The notes under the pieces were generated by a model. The model ran no database searches and was not told the origin of the DNA. It worked only from the letters and a program-made list of their open reading frames with translations. 5,832 bases of DNA, from assembly GCA_916720335.1 (NCBI GenBank), contig CAKAQU010000104.1, forward strand, positions 1-5,832, written 5' to 3'. A program made the position numbers and the translations under genes. This document shows positions 1 to 5,578 of this stretch, in pieces. Position 1 is the stretch's first letter. Each line of letters starts with the position of its first letter. This stretch comes from an uncultured Moraxella sp. (GTDB lineage: Bacteria > Pseudomonadota > Gammaproteobacteria > Pseudomonadales > Moraxellaceae).

Positions 1-208
1 ATTGTTGAGAAATCAGCACAATACCAGCCTTAGTTTTTGCTAAATCATTACTGTATTTTGCACTGGATAAAAATGCAATGGAGTTATCATCAGCACTGGA
101 TAAATCTGCCACTTTATTAACCGATTTATCCAAGGATAACAAAGATTGCTTGTTGATGACAGGCTGACAAAGTTCAATATTTTGAATAAGTTTATCTAAG
201 GTTATCAT
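1..208 (-). CDS. lpxD: LpxD, UDP-3-O-acylglucosamine N-acyltransferase (N-terminal part, runs off left edge)
   Basis: The reading frame starts at the ATG at 208-206 and stays open for 69 codons to the window edge. It encodes the N-terminal, uridine-binding-type domain of LpxD, the cytoplasmic enzyme that adds the second, N-linked 3-hydroxyacyl chain to UDP-3-O-acyl-glucosamine in lipid A synthesis. Support is the family-like pattern around residues 34-67: VADLSSADDNSIAFLSSAKY, then a DLAKTKAG-IVLIS segment, matching the usual 'L..A..g.isFl.n.kY...L..t.A.avlv' layout. Its position directly after bamA also fits. The left-handed beta-helix hexapeptide repeats and the catalytic histidine lie outside the window. 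The ATG overlaps the bamA stop by one base (TGATG) and only a poor ribosome site (GGTAG-like) precedes it, so translation is probably coupled to bamA. A start further inside is unlikely because the domain begins close to this Met. Confidence 0.87.
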   Translation of the reverse strand, partial: MITLDKLIQNIELCQPVINKQSLLSLDKSVNKVADLSSADDNSIAFLSSAKYSNDLAKTKAGIVLISQQ

Positions 209-2616
209 CAGAATACACTACCAATTTGGAATTGAACTTTTTCAGTTTCATCGTTTGCTTTGTCATTTAGTGGTTGAGCATAGCTTAATGAAATTGGTCC
301 GATTGGTGTATACCATGTTACACCCACTCCTGCACTGTAGCGAATCTCTTTATCTTGTTGAACATAGGTCAAATCATTAACATTAGTTAAACCCAAAATA
401 CCCACTGTTTGTTTATCTAATTTACTGGTGTCATAAACTTGACCTGCATCCACAAACAGCACGGGACGCACCTGATTTACCCAATCGCCCTTAAATGGCA
501 CAGGTAAAATCAATTCCATTCCACCTGTAACTAAAGCATTACCACCGATTTCTTCACCACGAACGGTTCTTCTGCCATTAGCTAGATATATATAGCCTTG
601 TGATTGTGGTCCTAAAGTTGATGCCTCATAACCACGTACCGAACCATAACCACCTGCATAAAAGTTTTCATAAAATGGTAAATTATGACCGTAACCTAAC
701 TTCGTCCACCCACGCAGTACCGTACCTTTCCACATTGGAAAATAAATATTGCCACGATACACCGCCTTTTGATAGGTTTGGTCGCCAAAACCCAATGTTA
801 AGTCCAAATTATGACTCATGCCCTTGGTTGGAAAAACTGGTTTATCCAAACTTGAATAACTCCAACCCAACATCCCGCCATAAATCATATATTTATTGGA
901 AAAAGACGCATCCGAACCATTAATGTTTGCTGTGCCGCCATCACTCAATAATTGCTTAATGTTTGCAATGCCCATATAAGGACCGCCACGCACTTTGGTG
1001 CTATCCAAGGTAAAGCCACCATTTAAACGTTGATGTTCATTAATTGGGTAGCCATACGCCAAAGATACACCATAAGAGTCCAGCACATAGTTACTAATAT
1101 TGCTGTTATCGTATTTGGTTTTTCGATAGTAAGCATTAAGACTTTGTGACACTCCATTAATAGTAAAGAATGGGTCTGTCAAACCTAGACTATAACTATC
1201 GCGAGTTTCTGAACGTGAAAATGATGCGGTTACTTTGTTACCCGTTCCCATAAAGTTGTTTTGTGATAGGTCTGCTTGGAACGTAATACCGCCACTTTGT
1301 GAATAACCTGCTGCAATGGTTGATGAACCTGATGGCTGCTCTTCAACCATATAATTCACATCCACTTGGTCGGGACTATTGGGTACAGGTTTAACATCAA
1401 CTTTAACGTCCTTAAAAAAGCCAGTACGCATTAAACGCACGCGCGATAATTGAATTTTTTGGTTGGATGCCAATGCGCCTTCTAGCTGTCTCATTTCGCG
1501 ACGAAGCACTTCATCTTTGGTTTTTAGGTTGCCTGTAAAATTAATGCGACGTACATATACAGGGCGTACTGGATCAATGTAATAATCAATATCTACTGTG
1601 TGTGTTTGGTCGTCAATGCGGCTAATTGGGCGGATTTGGGCGTAATAATAGCCATCATCTCCAAATTTAGAAATGATATCATTGGTGGTTTGGTCAAGGT
1701 CTTTTTGCGAATAAATCGCCCCTTGTTTAAATTTCACCATGTTTTGTAATTCTTCAGTCTTATAGGTAGGATTGCCTAAAAACTGAATTTTGCCAAATTT
1801 ATATTGCTCACCTTCATTGATACTAACTTCAATAAAAACTTTTTGCTTCGCTTCATCAATATTGAGTATTGCCTGACCAACATCTACACGCACAAAACCT
1901 GCATTTAAATATTTGGCTTTGATGTTTTCAACACTGGCGTTTAATTTTTCTTGAGTATAGCGATTTGCCCTTGATAAAGGATTGATGGTTTTATCTTTTA
2001 ATGCCAATTCTTCTTTAAGTGATTTGCTGCTAAAGTACTGATTACCAATAATATTAATATCTACTACTTTGGCGGGTTTTCCTTCTATAAATTTTAAATC
2101 CAATTTAACGCGGTTACCGTCCAGCTCAGTTTGCTTAACCTCAATATCACTATTATAATAGCCTTGAGAAATATACTGGTTTTCAAGCTCGCTTTCTAAC
2201 GCCTGAATTGTGGATTGTTTAAGCACATTACCCACTGCAAGACCTGTACTTTTTAAACCCTGCTCAAGTCCATCTTTAGGGATGAGTTTATTGCCCTCAA
2301 ATTTTAACTCAGCAATGACGGGGCGTTCGGTTACATAAAAAGTTAATTTTTCTCCTTGTACATCTGCTTGAATGTTGGAAAATTGTTCAGTATCGTATAA
2401 AGCTCGGATGCTATTTGCTAATGCCTCATCGCTAACCATCTGTCCTTCGGTGATTGGCAAAGCGACTTTTAGACTTTCAGGAGTTACTCGTTTTAATCCA
2501 GAAAACGCAATTTCTTCAGCAACAAAAGATTCTGCTGAAGCTGTAGTCGCCATCACTAGAAGCACTGATGAAGTGATTGATTTTTGTATAAAATTGCTAA
2601 ACTTAGAATAACGCAT
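208..2616 (-). CDS. bamA: BamA (Omp85/Oma87), outer membrane protein assembly factor
   Basis: This 802-residue protein is the central pore of the BAM complex, which folds and inserts beta-barrel proteins into the outer membrane. Residues 1-28 are a Sec signal peptide ending in ASA before ES. Five POTRA domains follow at roughly 29-97, 98-178, 179-270, 271-350 and 351-426; several open with the typical 'I.F.GN' strand (FEGNKL, IIGNQYF, FLGNPTY, FTGNLKT). The rest is the 16-strand barrel, with the loop-6 motif VRGY at 660-663 (VRGF in E. coli) and a C-terminal Phe (SVF) as expected of an outer-membrane barrel. Length is normal for the family, and the POTRA2 segment KLIPK..LEQGLK resembles the Acinetobacter protein, supporting a Moraxellaceae host. 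GGA at 2627-2625 lies 8 nt before the ATG. The gene follows rseP after a short gap, and its stop overlaps the lpxD start. Nothing looks truncated. Confidence 0.97.
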   Translation of the reverse strand: MRYSKFSNFIQKSITSSVLLVMATTASAESFVAEEIAFSGLKRVTPESLKVALPITEGQMVSDEALANSIRALYDTEQFSNIQADVQGEKLTFYVTERPVIAELKFEGNKLIPKDGLEQGLKSTGLAVGNVLKQSTIQALESELENQYISQGYYNSDIEVKQTELDGNRVKLDLKFIEGKPAKVVDINIIGNQYFSSKSLKEELALKDKTINPLSRANRYTQEKLNASVENIKAKYLNAGFVRVDVGQAILNIDEAKQKVFIEVSINEGEQYKFGKIQFLGNPTYKTEELQNMVKFKQGAIYSQKDLDQTTNDIISKFGDDGYYYAQIRPISRIDDQTHTVDIDYYIDPVRPVYVRRINFTGNLKTKDEVLRREMRQLEGALASNQKIQLSRVRLMRTGFFKDVKVDVKPVPNSPDQVDVNYMVEEQPSGSSTIAAGYSQSGGITFQADLSQNNFMGTGNKVTASFSRSETRDSYSLGLTDPFFTINGVSQSLNAYYRKTKYDNSNISNYVLDSYGVSLAYGYPINEHQRLNGGFTLDSTKVRGGPYMGIANIKQLLSDGGTANINGSDASFSNKYMIYGGMLGWSYSSLDKPVFPTKGMSHNLDLTLGFGDQTYQKAVYRGNIYFPMWKGTVLRGWTKLGYGHNLPFYENFYAGGYGSVRGYEASTLGPQSQGYIYLANGRRTVRGEEIGGNALVTGGMELILPVPFKGDWVNQVRPVLFVDAGQVYDTSKLDKQTVGILGLTNVNDLTYVQQDKEIRYSAGVGVTWYTPIGPISLSYAQPLNDKANDETEKVQFQIGSVF

Positions 2617-2647
2617 ATATTTTTTCCGTTATGTGAATACAATACTG

Positions 2648-2676
2648 ATTGCAGTAAATTAAGCTAAAAAGGTCAA
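2648..2676 (-). promoter_or_regulatory. Possible internal promoter for bamA-lpxD
   Basis: In the rseP-bamA gap the minus strand reads TTGACC (2676-2671), a 17-base spacer and TGCAAT (2653-2648). The -35 is a five-of-six match to the sigma-70 consensus and the -10 only four of six. A second -35-like hexamer, TTGCCA, sits just upstream at 2684-2679 but has no good -10 partner. A start near 2641 would leave a leader of about 25 nt. Many bamA genes have their own promoter inside or after rseP, which makes this plausible, but the match is modest in such AT-rich DNA. I saw no sigma-E-type GGAACTT element here. Confidence 0.25.
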
Positions 2677-2718
2677 TTTGGCAAGCATAAATCAGGTTTT
2701 TTACTAAATTTTCATAAA

Positions 2719-2731
2719 ATAATCAGATTAT
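2719..2731. repeat. 13-bp dyad just downstream of rseP
   Basis: ATAATC and GATTAT form a perfect 6-bp inverted repeat around a single central base, 7 bp past the rseP stop codon. As RNA it could form only a very weak AT hairpin and has no proper U-tract, so it is not a convincing terminator. As DNA it shares the ATAATC/GATTAT words with the large palindrome at 5518-5546. By hand it matches the 19-bp Fur consensus at only about 10 of 19 positions, so a regulatory role is speculative. Confidence 0.25.
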
Positions 2732-2738
2732 CAATGGG

Positions 2739-4109
2739 TTAGCCAAAAATTCGTAGTATATCATTACCAATTGCTAAAATCATGAAACACAAAAGCAAGG
2801 TAAAACCAACACGAAAACCGGTCATTTGCACTTTTTCTGACATTGATTTTCTAAAAATCAGCTCGTAAGTGTAAAATACCAAATGCCCACCATCAAGCAC
2901 AGGAATTGGCAGCAAATTTAACACCGCCAAGCTTAAACTAATCAGAGCCATAGTTGATAATACTTGTTGCCAGCCCATCTCAAAACTGTCCTTTGAGACT
3001 TCAGCAATTGTAATTGGTCCTGATAGATTATCCAGACCAATCATGCCCATTATCATTTTACTCATGGATGATAACGTCATTACGGCTAGCTCATAGGTTT
3101 TGACAAATGATTTTTGTATCGCCTCAATTGGTGTATAGGAAATTTTACTGATGAATTCTTCAGGAACTTTAACATCTTTTGGCGGTTTGATGCTAGCACC
3201 AATCTGTCCTATGCGCTGACCATTTTCTTTGGTAGCTCGTGGCATGACTTTAATATCTTGAGCAACCTCATTTCTTAGAACTGAAAAAGTTAAAAGCACT
3301 TCGGGATTTTTACGCACGATAGTAGTAACATCAAACCAGTCATCAACTTTTTTACCATTGATATGAGTAATTATATCCCCTGACTTTAAACCCATCAAAG
3401 CACCCGCTCCATCAGGTGAAAGTGTATCAATGATAGGCAAAATATAAGGTCGGTATGGCAACGCCCCTAAGGCGGTTAAGGGGTCAAACCCTTTTTGCTC
3501 GCCTTGCATAAAATTAGCAACTGCGATTTGAGTGGTTTTTGATTGATTATCTGCGGTTGTGGTCAGCTCAATCACTCCTGACTCACCCATACGATTCGCC
3601 AGTTTATAATTAATATCATTCCATGTTTCTACCATTTGCCCATCAATTGCAACAATTTTATCGCCAATTTGTAAACCAGATTTTGAAACCGGTGAATCAG
3701 CAATAATACGTCCAATTTTGGTGTTTAATTGCTCACTTGGCTGTAAAAAAAGCACAAAAAATAACAAAATAGTGATGATAAAATTCATCATAGGACCTGC
3801 CACCACAATGGCAATTTTTTTTAGTGGATGCTGGTTATTAAATGCCAAATGTTTTTCATCATCAGCTACTTCACCCTCTCGTTCATCCAACATTTTGACA
3901 TAGCCGCCCAAAGGAATCAGACCAATGCGATATTCTATGCCTGTTTTTTTGCTCGTCCAACCAATAAGTTTTGAACCAAAACCGATTGAATAAGTCAAAA
4001 CCTTGACTCCACAAAGCCGCGCTACGATATAATGACCCCACTCATGCAAAGCAATTAAAGGGGTTAAGACAAAAAGCGCCGCTAAAAACATCAAAATTGC
4101 TGTCATCAT
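2739..4109 (-). CDS. rseP: RseP, site-2-type intramembrane zinc metalloprotease
   Basis: This 456-residue inner-membrane protease belongs to the RseP/S2P family, which cuts single-pass membrane proteins within the bilayer; known substrates elsewhere are the anti-sigma factor RseA and leftover signal peptides. The zinc and catalytic motif HEWGH is at 22-26 in the first membrane segment (about 4-27). The conserved IPLGGYVKM loop is at 65-73, a second membrane segment lies near 98-122, PDZ1 spans roughly 127-195 and PDZ2 roughly 222-292. The third metal-binding region NLLPIPVLDGG is at 398-408, with LDG at 405-407 providing the Asp ligand, and the last membrane segment is near 432-452. Length matches the family (E. 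coli about 450). Two consecutive ATGs begin the gene; AGG 6 nt before the first favours that one. It starts 15 bp after the dxr stop, so the two are probably cotranscribed. No rseA or rpoE gene is visible here, so its regulatory substrate in this organism is unknown. Confidence 0.97.
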   Translation of the reverse strand: MMTAILMFLAALFVLTPLIALHEWGHYIVARLCGVKVLTYSIGFGSKLIGWTSKKTGIEYRIGLIPLGGYVKMLDEREGEVADDEKHLAFNNQHPLKKIAIVVAGPMMNFIITILLFFVLFLQPSEQLNTKIGRIIADSPVSKSGLQIGDKIVAIDGQMVETWNDINYKLANRMGESGVIELTTTADNQSKTTQIAVANFMQGEQKGFDPLTALGALPYRPYILPIIDTLSPDGAGALMGLKSGDIITHINGKKVDDWFDVTTIVRKNPEVLLTFSVLRNEVAQDIKVMPRATKENGQRIGQIGASIKPPKDVKVPEEFISKISYTPIEAIQKSFVKTYELAVMTLSSMSKMIMGMIGLDNLSGPITIAEVSKDSFEMGWQQVLSTMALISLSLAVLNLLPIPVLDGGHLVFYTYELIFRKSMSEKVQMTGFRVGFTLLLCFMILAIGNDILRIFG

Positions 4110-4124
4110 TGTCTGCCTATTATC

Positions 4125-5339
4125 CTATTTTATTTTGCTGTTTATGATGGCTTCACCAGTCAAACGAGCATGCTTATCAAAAGCCAAAATATCATCCAAA
4201 TCATTAAAAGTTTGGCATAAAGACGATGATAATGTTTGATGATTAAGCGATGCTTCCACAACATCAGCAATGTCTGTCAAAGCAATTTTTTCTTGTAAAA
4301 ACGCTGATACTGCCACTTCATTGACTGCATTTAAGACAATACAAGCTCCATTACCTGTTTTTATTGCCTCACGTGCCAGCATCAAGCACTTGAATTTTTG
4401 AATATTAGGAGCGATAAATTCCAATTGTGCCATATCAAATAAATTCAGTGGCATAACACCACTTTGAATGCGCTTAGGGTAAGCCAAAGCATGAGCAATG
4501 GGTGTCTTCATATCAGGCGTGCCACACTGAGCCAACAGTGAACCATCAATATATTCAACCAAGGAATGTATGATGCTTTGAGGATGAATAGCAATATCAA
4601 TCTTACTTTCATTTAGATTAAATAAATGACAAGCTTCTATCAGCTCAAGCCCTTTATTCATCATAGTAGAGCTATCAATAGAAATTTTTTGCCCCATAGA
4701 CCAATTGGGGTGTTTCACTGCCTGAGCAACGGTTGCTGTTTGCATTTGCTCATAGCTTTTGTACAAAAAACTACCGCCGCTTGCCGTTAGCCACAATTTT
4801 TTTATACCCAAATCAAGATTATGAATGTGCGTATTATTTTCTTGAACGGTTCTGGGCAAACATTGAAAAATGGCATTATGTTCGCTATCTATGGGTAAAA
4901 TAGTTGCGTTTGATTGTTTGGCGGTTTGCATCATTAAATCGCCCGCCATTACAAGGCTTTCTTTGTTGGCAAGTAAAACTGTTTTTCCAGCCTTAATTGC
5001 AGAAAATGTGGAAATCAGTCCTGCTGCACCAACGATTGCCGCAACAACTTTATCCACCTTTTTATCACAAGCGATGGCACAAAGCCCTTCTTGTCCTGAA
5101 ACCACGGTTGTATCAATTTTAGCAACTGCCAGTTGCTTAGCAAAATCTGTTTTGTCTTTATCTGCCACACAAACCATTTGTGGGCGAAATTCTTGGCATA
5201 ATTCAAACAGTTTTTGGGTTTGACTAAATCCTGACAAAGCAAATATTTGATATTTATCTGCATGTAATCTTATCAAATCTAGTGTACTTGCACCAATTGA
5301 ACCTGTTGCTCCTAGCAGACTAATATTTTGCTTTACCAT
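4125..5339 (-). CDS. dxr: Dxr (IspC), 1-deoxy-D-xylulose 5-phosphate reductoisomerase
   Basis: This 404-residue cytoplasmic enzyme converts 1-deoxy-D-xylulose 5-phosphate to 2-C-methyl-D-erythritol 4-phosphate using NADPH and a divalent metal. It is the committed step of the MEP isoprenoid pathway, which feeds undecaprenyl phosphate for wall and LPS synthesis, and it is the fosmidomycin target. The NADPH Rossmann motif GATGSIG is at 10-16, LLANKESLV at 122-130, the metal-binding D151 and E153 in IDSEHNAIFQCL, LTASGGSF at 184-191, and the flexible-loop and active-site block HPNWSMGQKISIDSSTMMNK at 210-229, followed by metal ligand E232. IHPQSIIHSLVEYIDGS begins at 251. Length is close to the E. 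coli enzyme (398), and all key residues are present. The start fits because the nucleotide-binding strand begins at residue 5. There is no recognisable purine-rich ribosome site in the 15 nt upstream. It appears to head the dxr-rseP-bamA-lpxD unit. Confidence 0.97.
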   Translation of the reverse strand: MVKQNISLLGATGSIGASTLDLIRLHADKYQIFALSGFSQTQKLFELCQEFRPQMVCVADKDKTDFAKQLAVAKIDTTVVSGQEGLCAIACDKKVDKVVAAIVGAAGLISTFSAIKAGKTVLLANKESLVMAGDLMMQTAKQSNATILPIDSEHNAIFQCLPRTVQENNTHIHNLDLGIKKLWLTASGGSFLYKSYEQMQTATVAQAVKHPNWSMGQKISIDSSTMMNKGLELIEACHLFNLNESKIDIAIHPQSIIHSLVEYIDGSLLAQCGTPDMKTPIAHALAYPKRIQSGVMPLNLFDMAQLEFIAPNIQKFKCLMLAREAIKTGNGACIVLNAVNEVAVSAFLQEKIALTDIADVVEASLNHQTLSSSLCQTFNDLDDILAFDKHARLTGEAIINSKIK

Positions 5340-5369
5340 AAGAATTATTTATCACAATAAAAATACATC

Positions 5370-5378
5370 ATTTTAGCA
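5370..5378 (-). promoter_or_regulatory. Candidate extended -10 promoter of dxr
   Basis: On the minus strand TGCTAAAAT (5378-5370) is an extended -10: TG, one base, then TAAAAT, five of six to the consensus. The -35 region (about 5393-5399, TTTAGT or TTAGTT) is poor, which an extended -10 can tolerate, and the upstream DNA is rich in A/T tracts that could act as an UP element. Transcription would begin near 5363, giving a leader of about 24 nt before the dxr ATG. An alternative -10, TATACT at 5388-5383, lacks a matching -35. Confidence 0.4.
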
Positions 5379-5467
5379 TAAAAGTATAAAAAAACTAAAT
5401 ATCGATTCATCGCATAAAATTACATATATTTACTTATTTTTACTAATTTAACAAATATATTATTAAA

Positions 5468-5525
5468 TTGCATAATTATGTTGCTTTTTATATATTTTTA
5501 TATTAGTATTAATGGGAATGATAAT
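5468..5525 (+). promoter_or_regulatory. Candidate promoter(s) of the lipoprotein gene
   Basis: Three overlapping sigma-70-like pairs can be read. (a) TTTATA (5497-5502), 17-base spacer, GATAAT (5520-5525): four and five of six, with the -10 lying inside the palindrome and a start near its centre at 5532. (b) TTGCAT (5468-5473), 17 bases, TATATT (5491-5496): three and five of six. (c) TTGCTT (5481-5486), 17 bases, TAGTAT (5504-5509), weaker at the -10. Option (a) is favoured because a repressor on the palindrome would cover its -10 and start site. The region is so AT-rich that sequence alone cannot settle which is used. Confidence 0.4.
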
Positions 5526-5550
5526 CGATAGTTAGTTGATTATCATGATT
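5514..5550. promoter_or_regulatory. Paired Fur-box-like operator within a 29-bp palindrome
   Basis: ATGATAATC (5518-5526) and GATTATCAT (5538-5546) are perfect 9-bp inverted repeats around an 11-bp spacer centred on 5532. Each arm also sits at the centre of a Fur-box-like 19-mer: 5514-5532 matches GATAATGATAATCATTATC at 13 of 19 positions, and 5532-5550 matches the complementary-strand form at 12 of 19 (counted by hand). The two sites therefore abut symmetrically. Known Fur boxes in gammaproteobacteria often match at this level and can occur in tandem. The position over the -10 and start of the lipoprotein promoter fits iron-dependent repression. It is not a classical single 9-1-9 box, so another dimeric regulator remains possible. 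Confidence 0.6.
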
Positions 5551-5566
5551 TTATATTTGTTTTGAT

Positions 5567-5570
5567 AGGA
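5567..5570 (+). promoter_or_regulatory. Ribosome binding site of the lipoprotein gene
   Basis: AGGA ends 8 nt before the ATG at 5579, which is good spacing and decides the start. The nearer ATG at 5571 abuts the AGGA with no spacing and hits a stop after three codons (ATG AAA TCA TGA), so it is not the gene start. Confidence 0.75.
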
Positions 5571-5578
5571 ATGAAATC

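Larger units (their letters stand above)
5340..5578. other. Divergent AT-rich intergenic region between dxr and the lipoprotein gene
   Basis: This 239-bp stretch separates the leftward dxr unit from the rightward lipoprotein gene. No reading frame, tRNA or intrinsic terminator is apparent. The left third carries the candidate dxr promoter, the middle is mainly A/T runs (5410-5510), and the right part carries the palindrome with Fur-like sites, candidate -10/-35 pairs and the ribosome site of the lipoprotein gene. The two promoters lie about 130-150 bp apart, so the operator probably acts on the rightward gene only. Confidence 0.7.

Noticed and set aside
60..104. 12-bp direct repeat GCACTGGATAAA at 60-71 and 93-104
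   Set aside because: Both copies lie inside lpxD and encode LSSA in a conserved part of the domain; similar codon choice explains it.
600..923. Open frame on the plus strand opposite bamA (107 codons)
   Set aside because: It lies wholly inside bamA in another frame, its translation shows no recognisable domain, and it is explained by the AT-rich antisense of a real gene. The same holds for the plus-strand frames at 2372-2611, 3718-3903 and 4870-5223 and the minus-strand frame at 5015-5263.
3462..3485. CGCCCCTAAGGCGGTTAAGGGG, an inverted CCCCTTA-like hairpin within rseP
   Set aside because: CCCCTAA and TTAAGGGG could pair, but the sequence lies mid-gene in the conserved PDZ-linker coding region, with no U-tract on the coding strand; I treat it as coding sequence.
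5445..5469. AATTTAA and TTAAATT inverted repeat, also with an 11-bp spacer
   Set aside because: Pure A/T 7-mers in an almost all-A/T stretch are expected by chance, and the sequence matches no regulator I know; the equal spacer is probably coincidence.
5518..5546. The palindrome as an intrinsic terminator or stem-loop
   Set aside because: The stem is AT-rich with an 11-nt loop, there is no clean U-tract after it, and it lies just upstream of a ribosome site and start codon, a place for an operator rather than a terminator.
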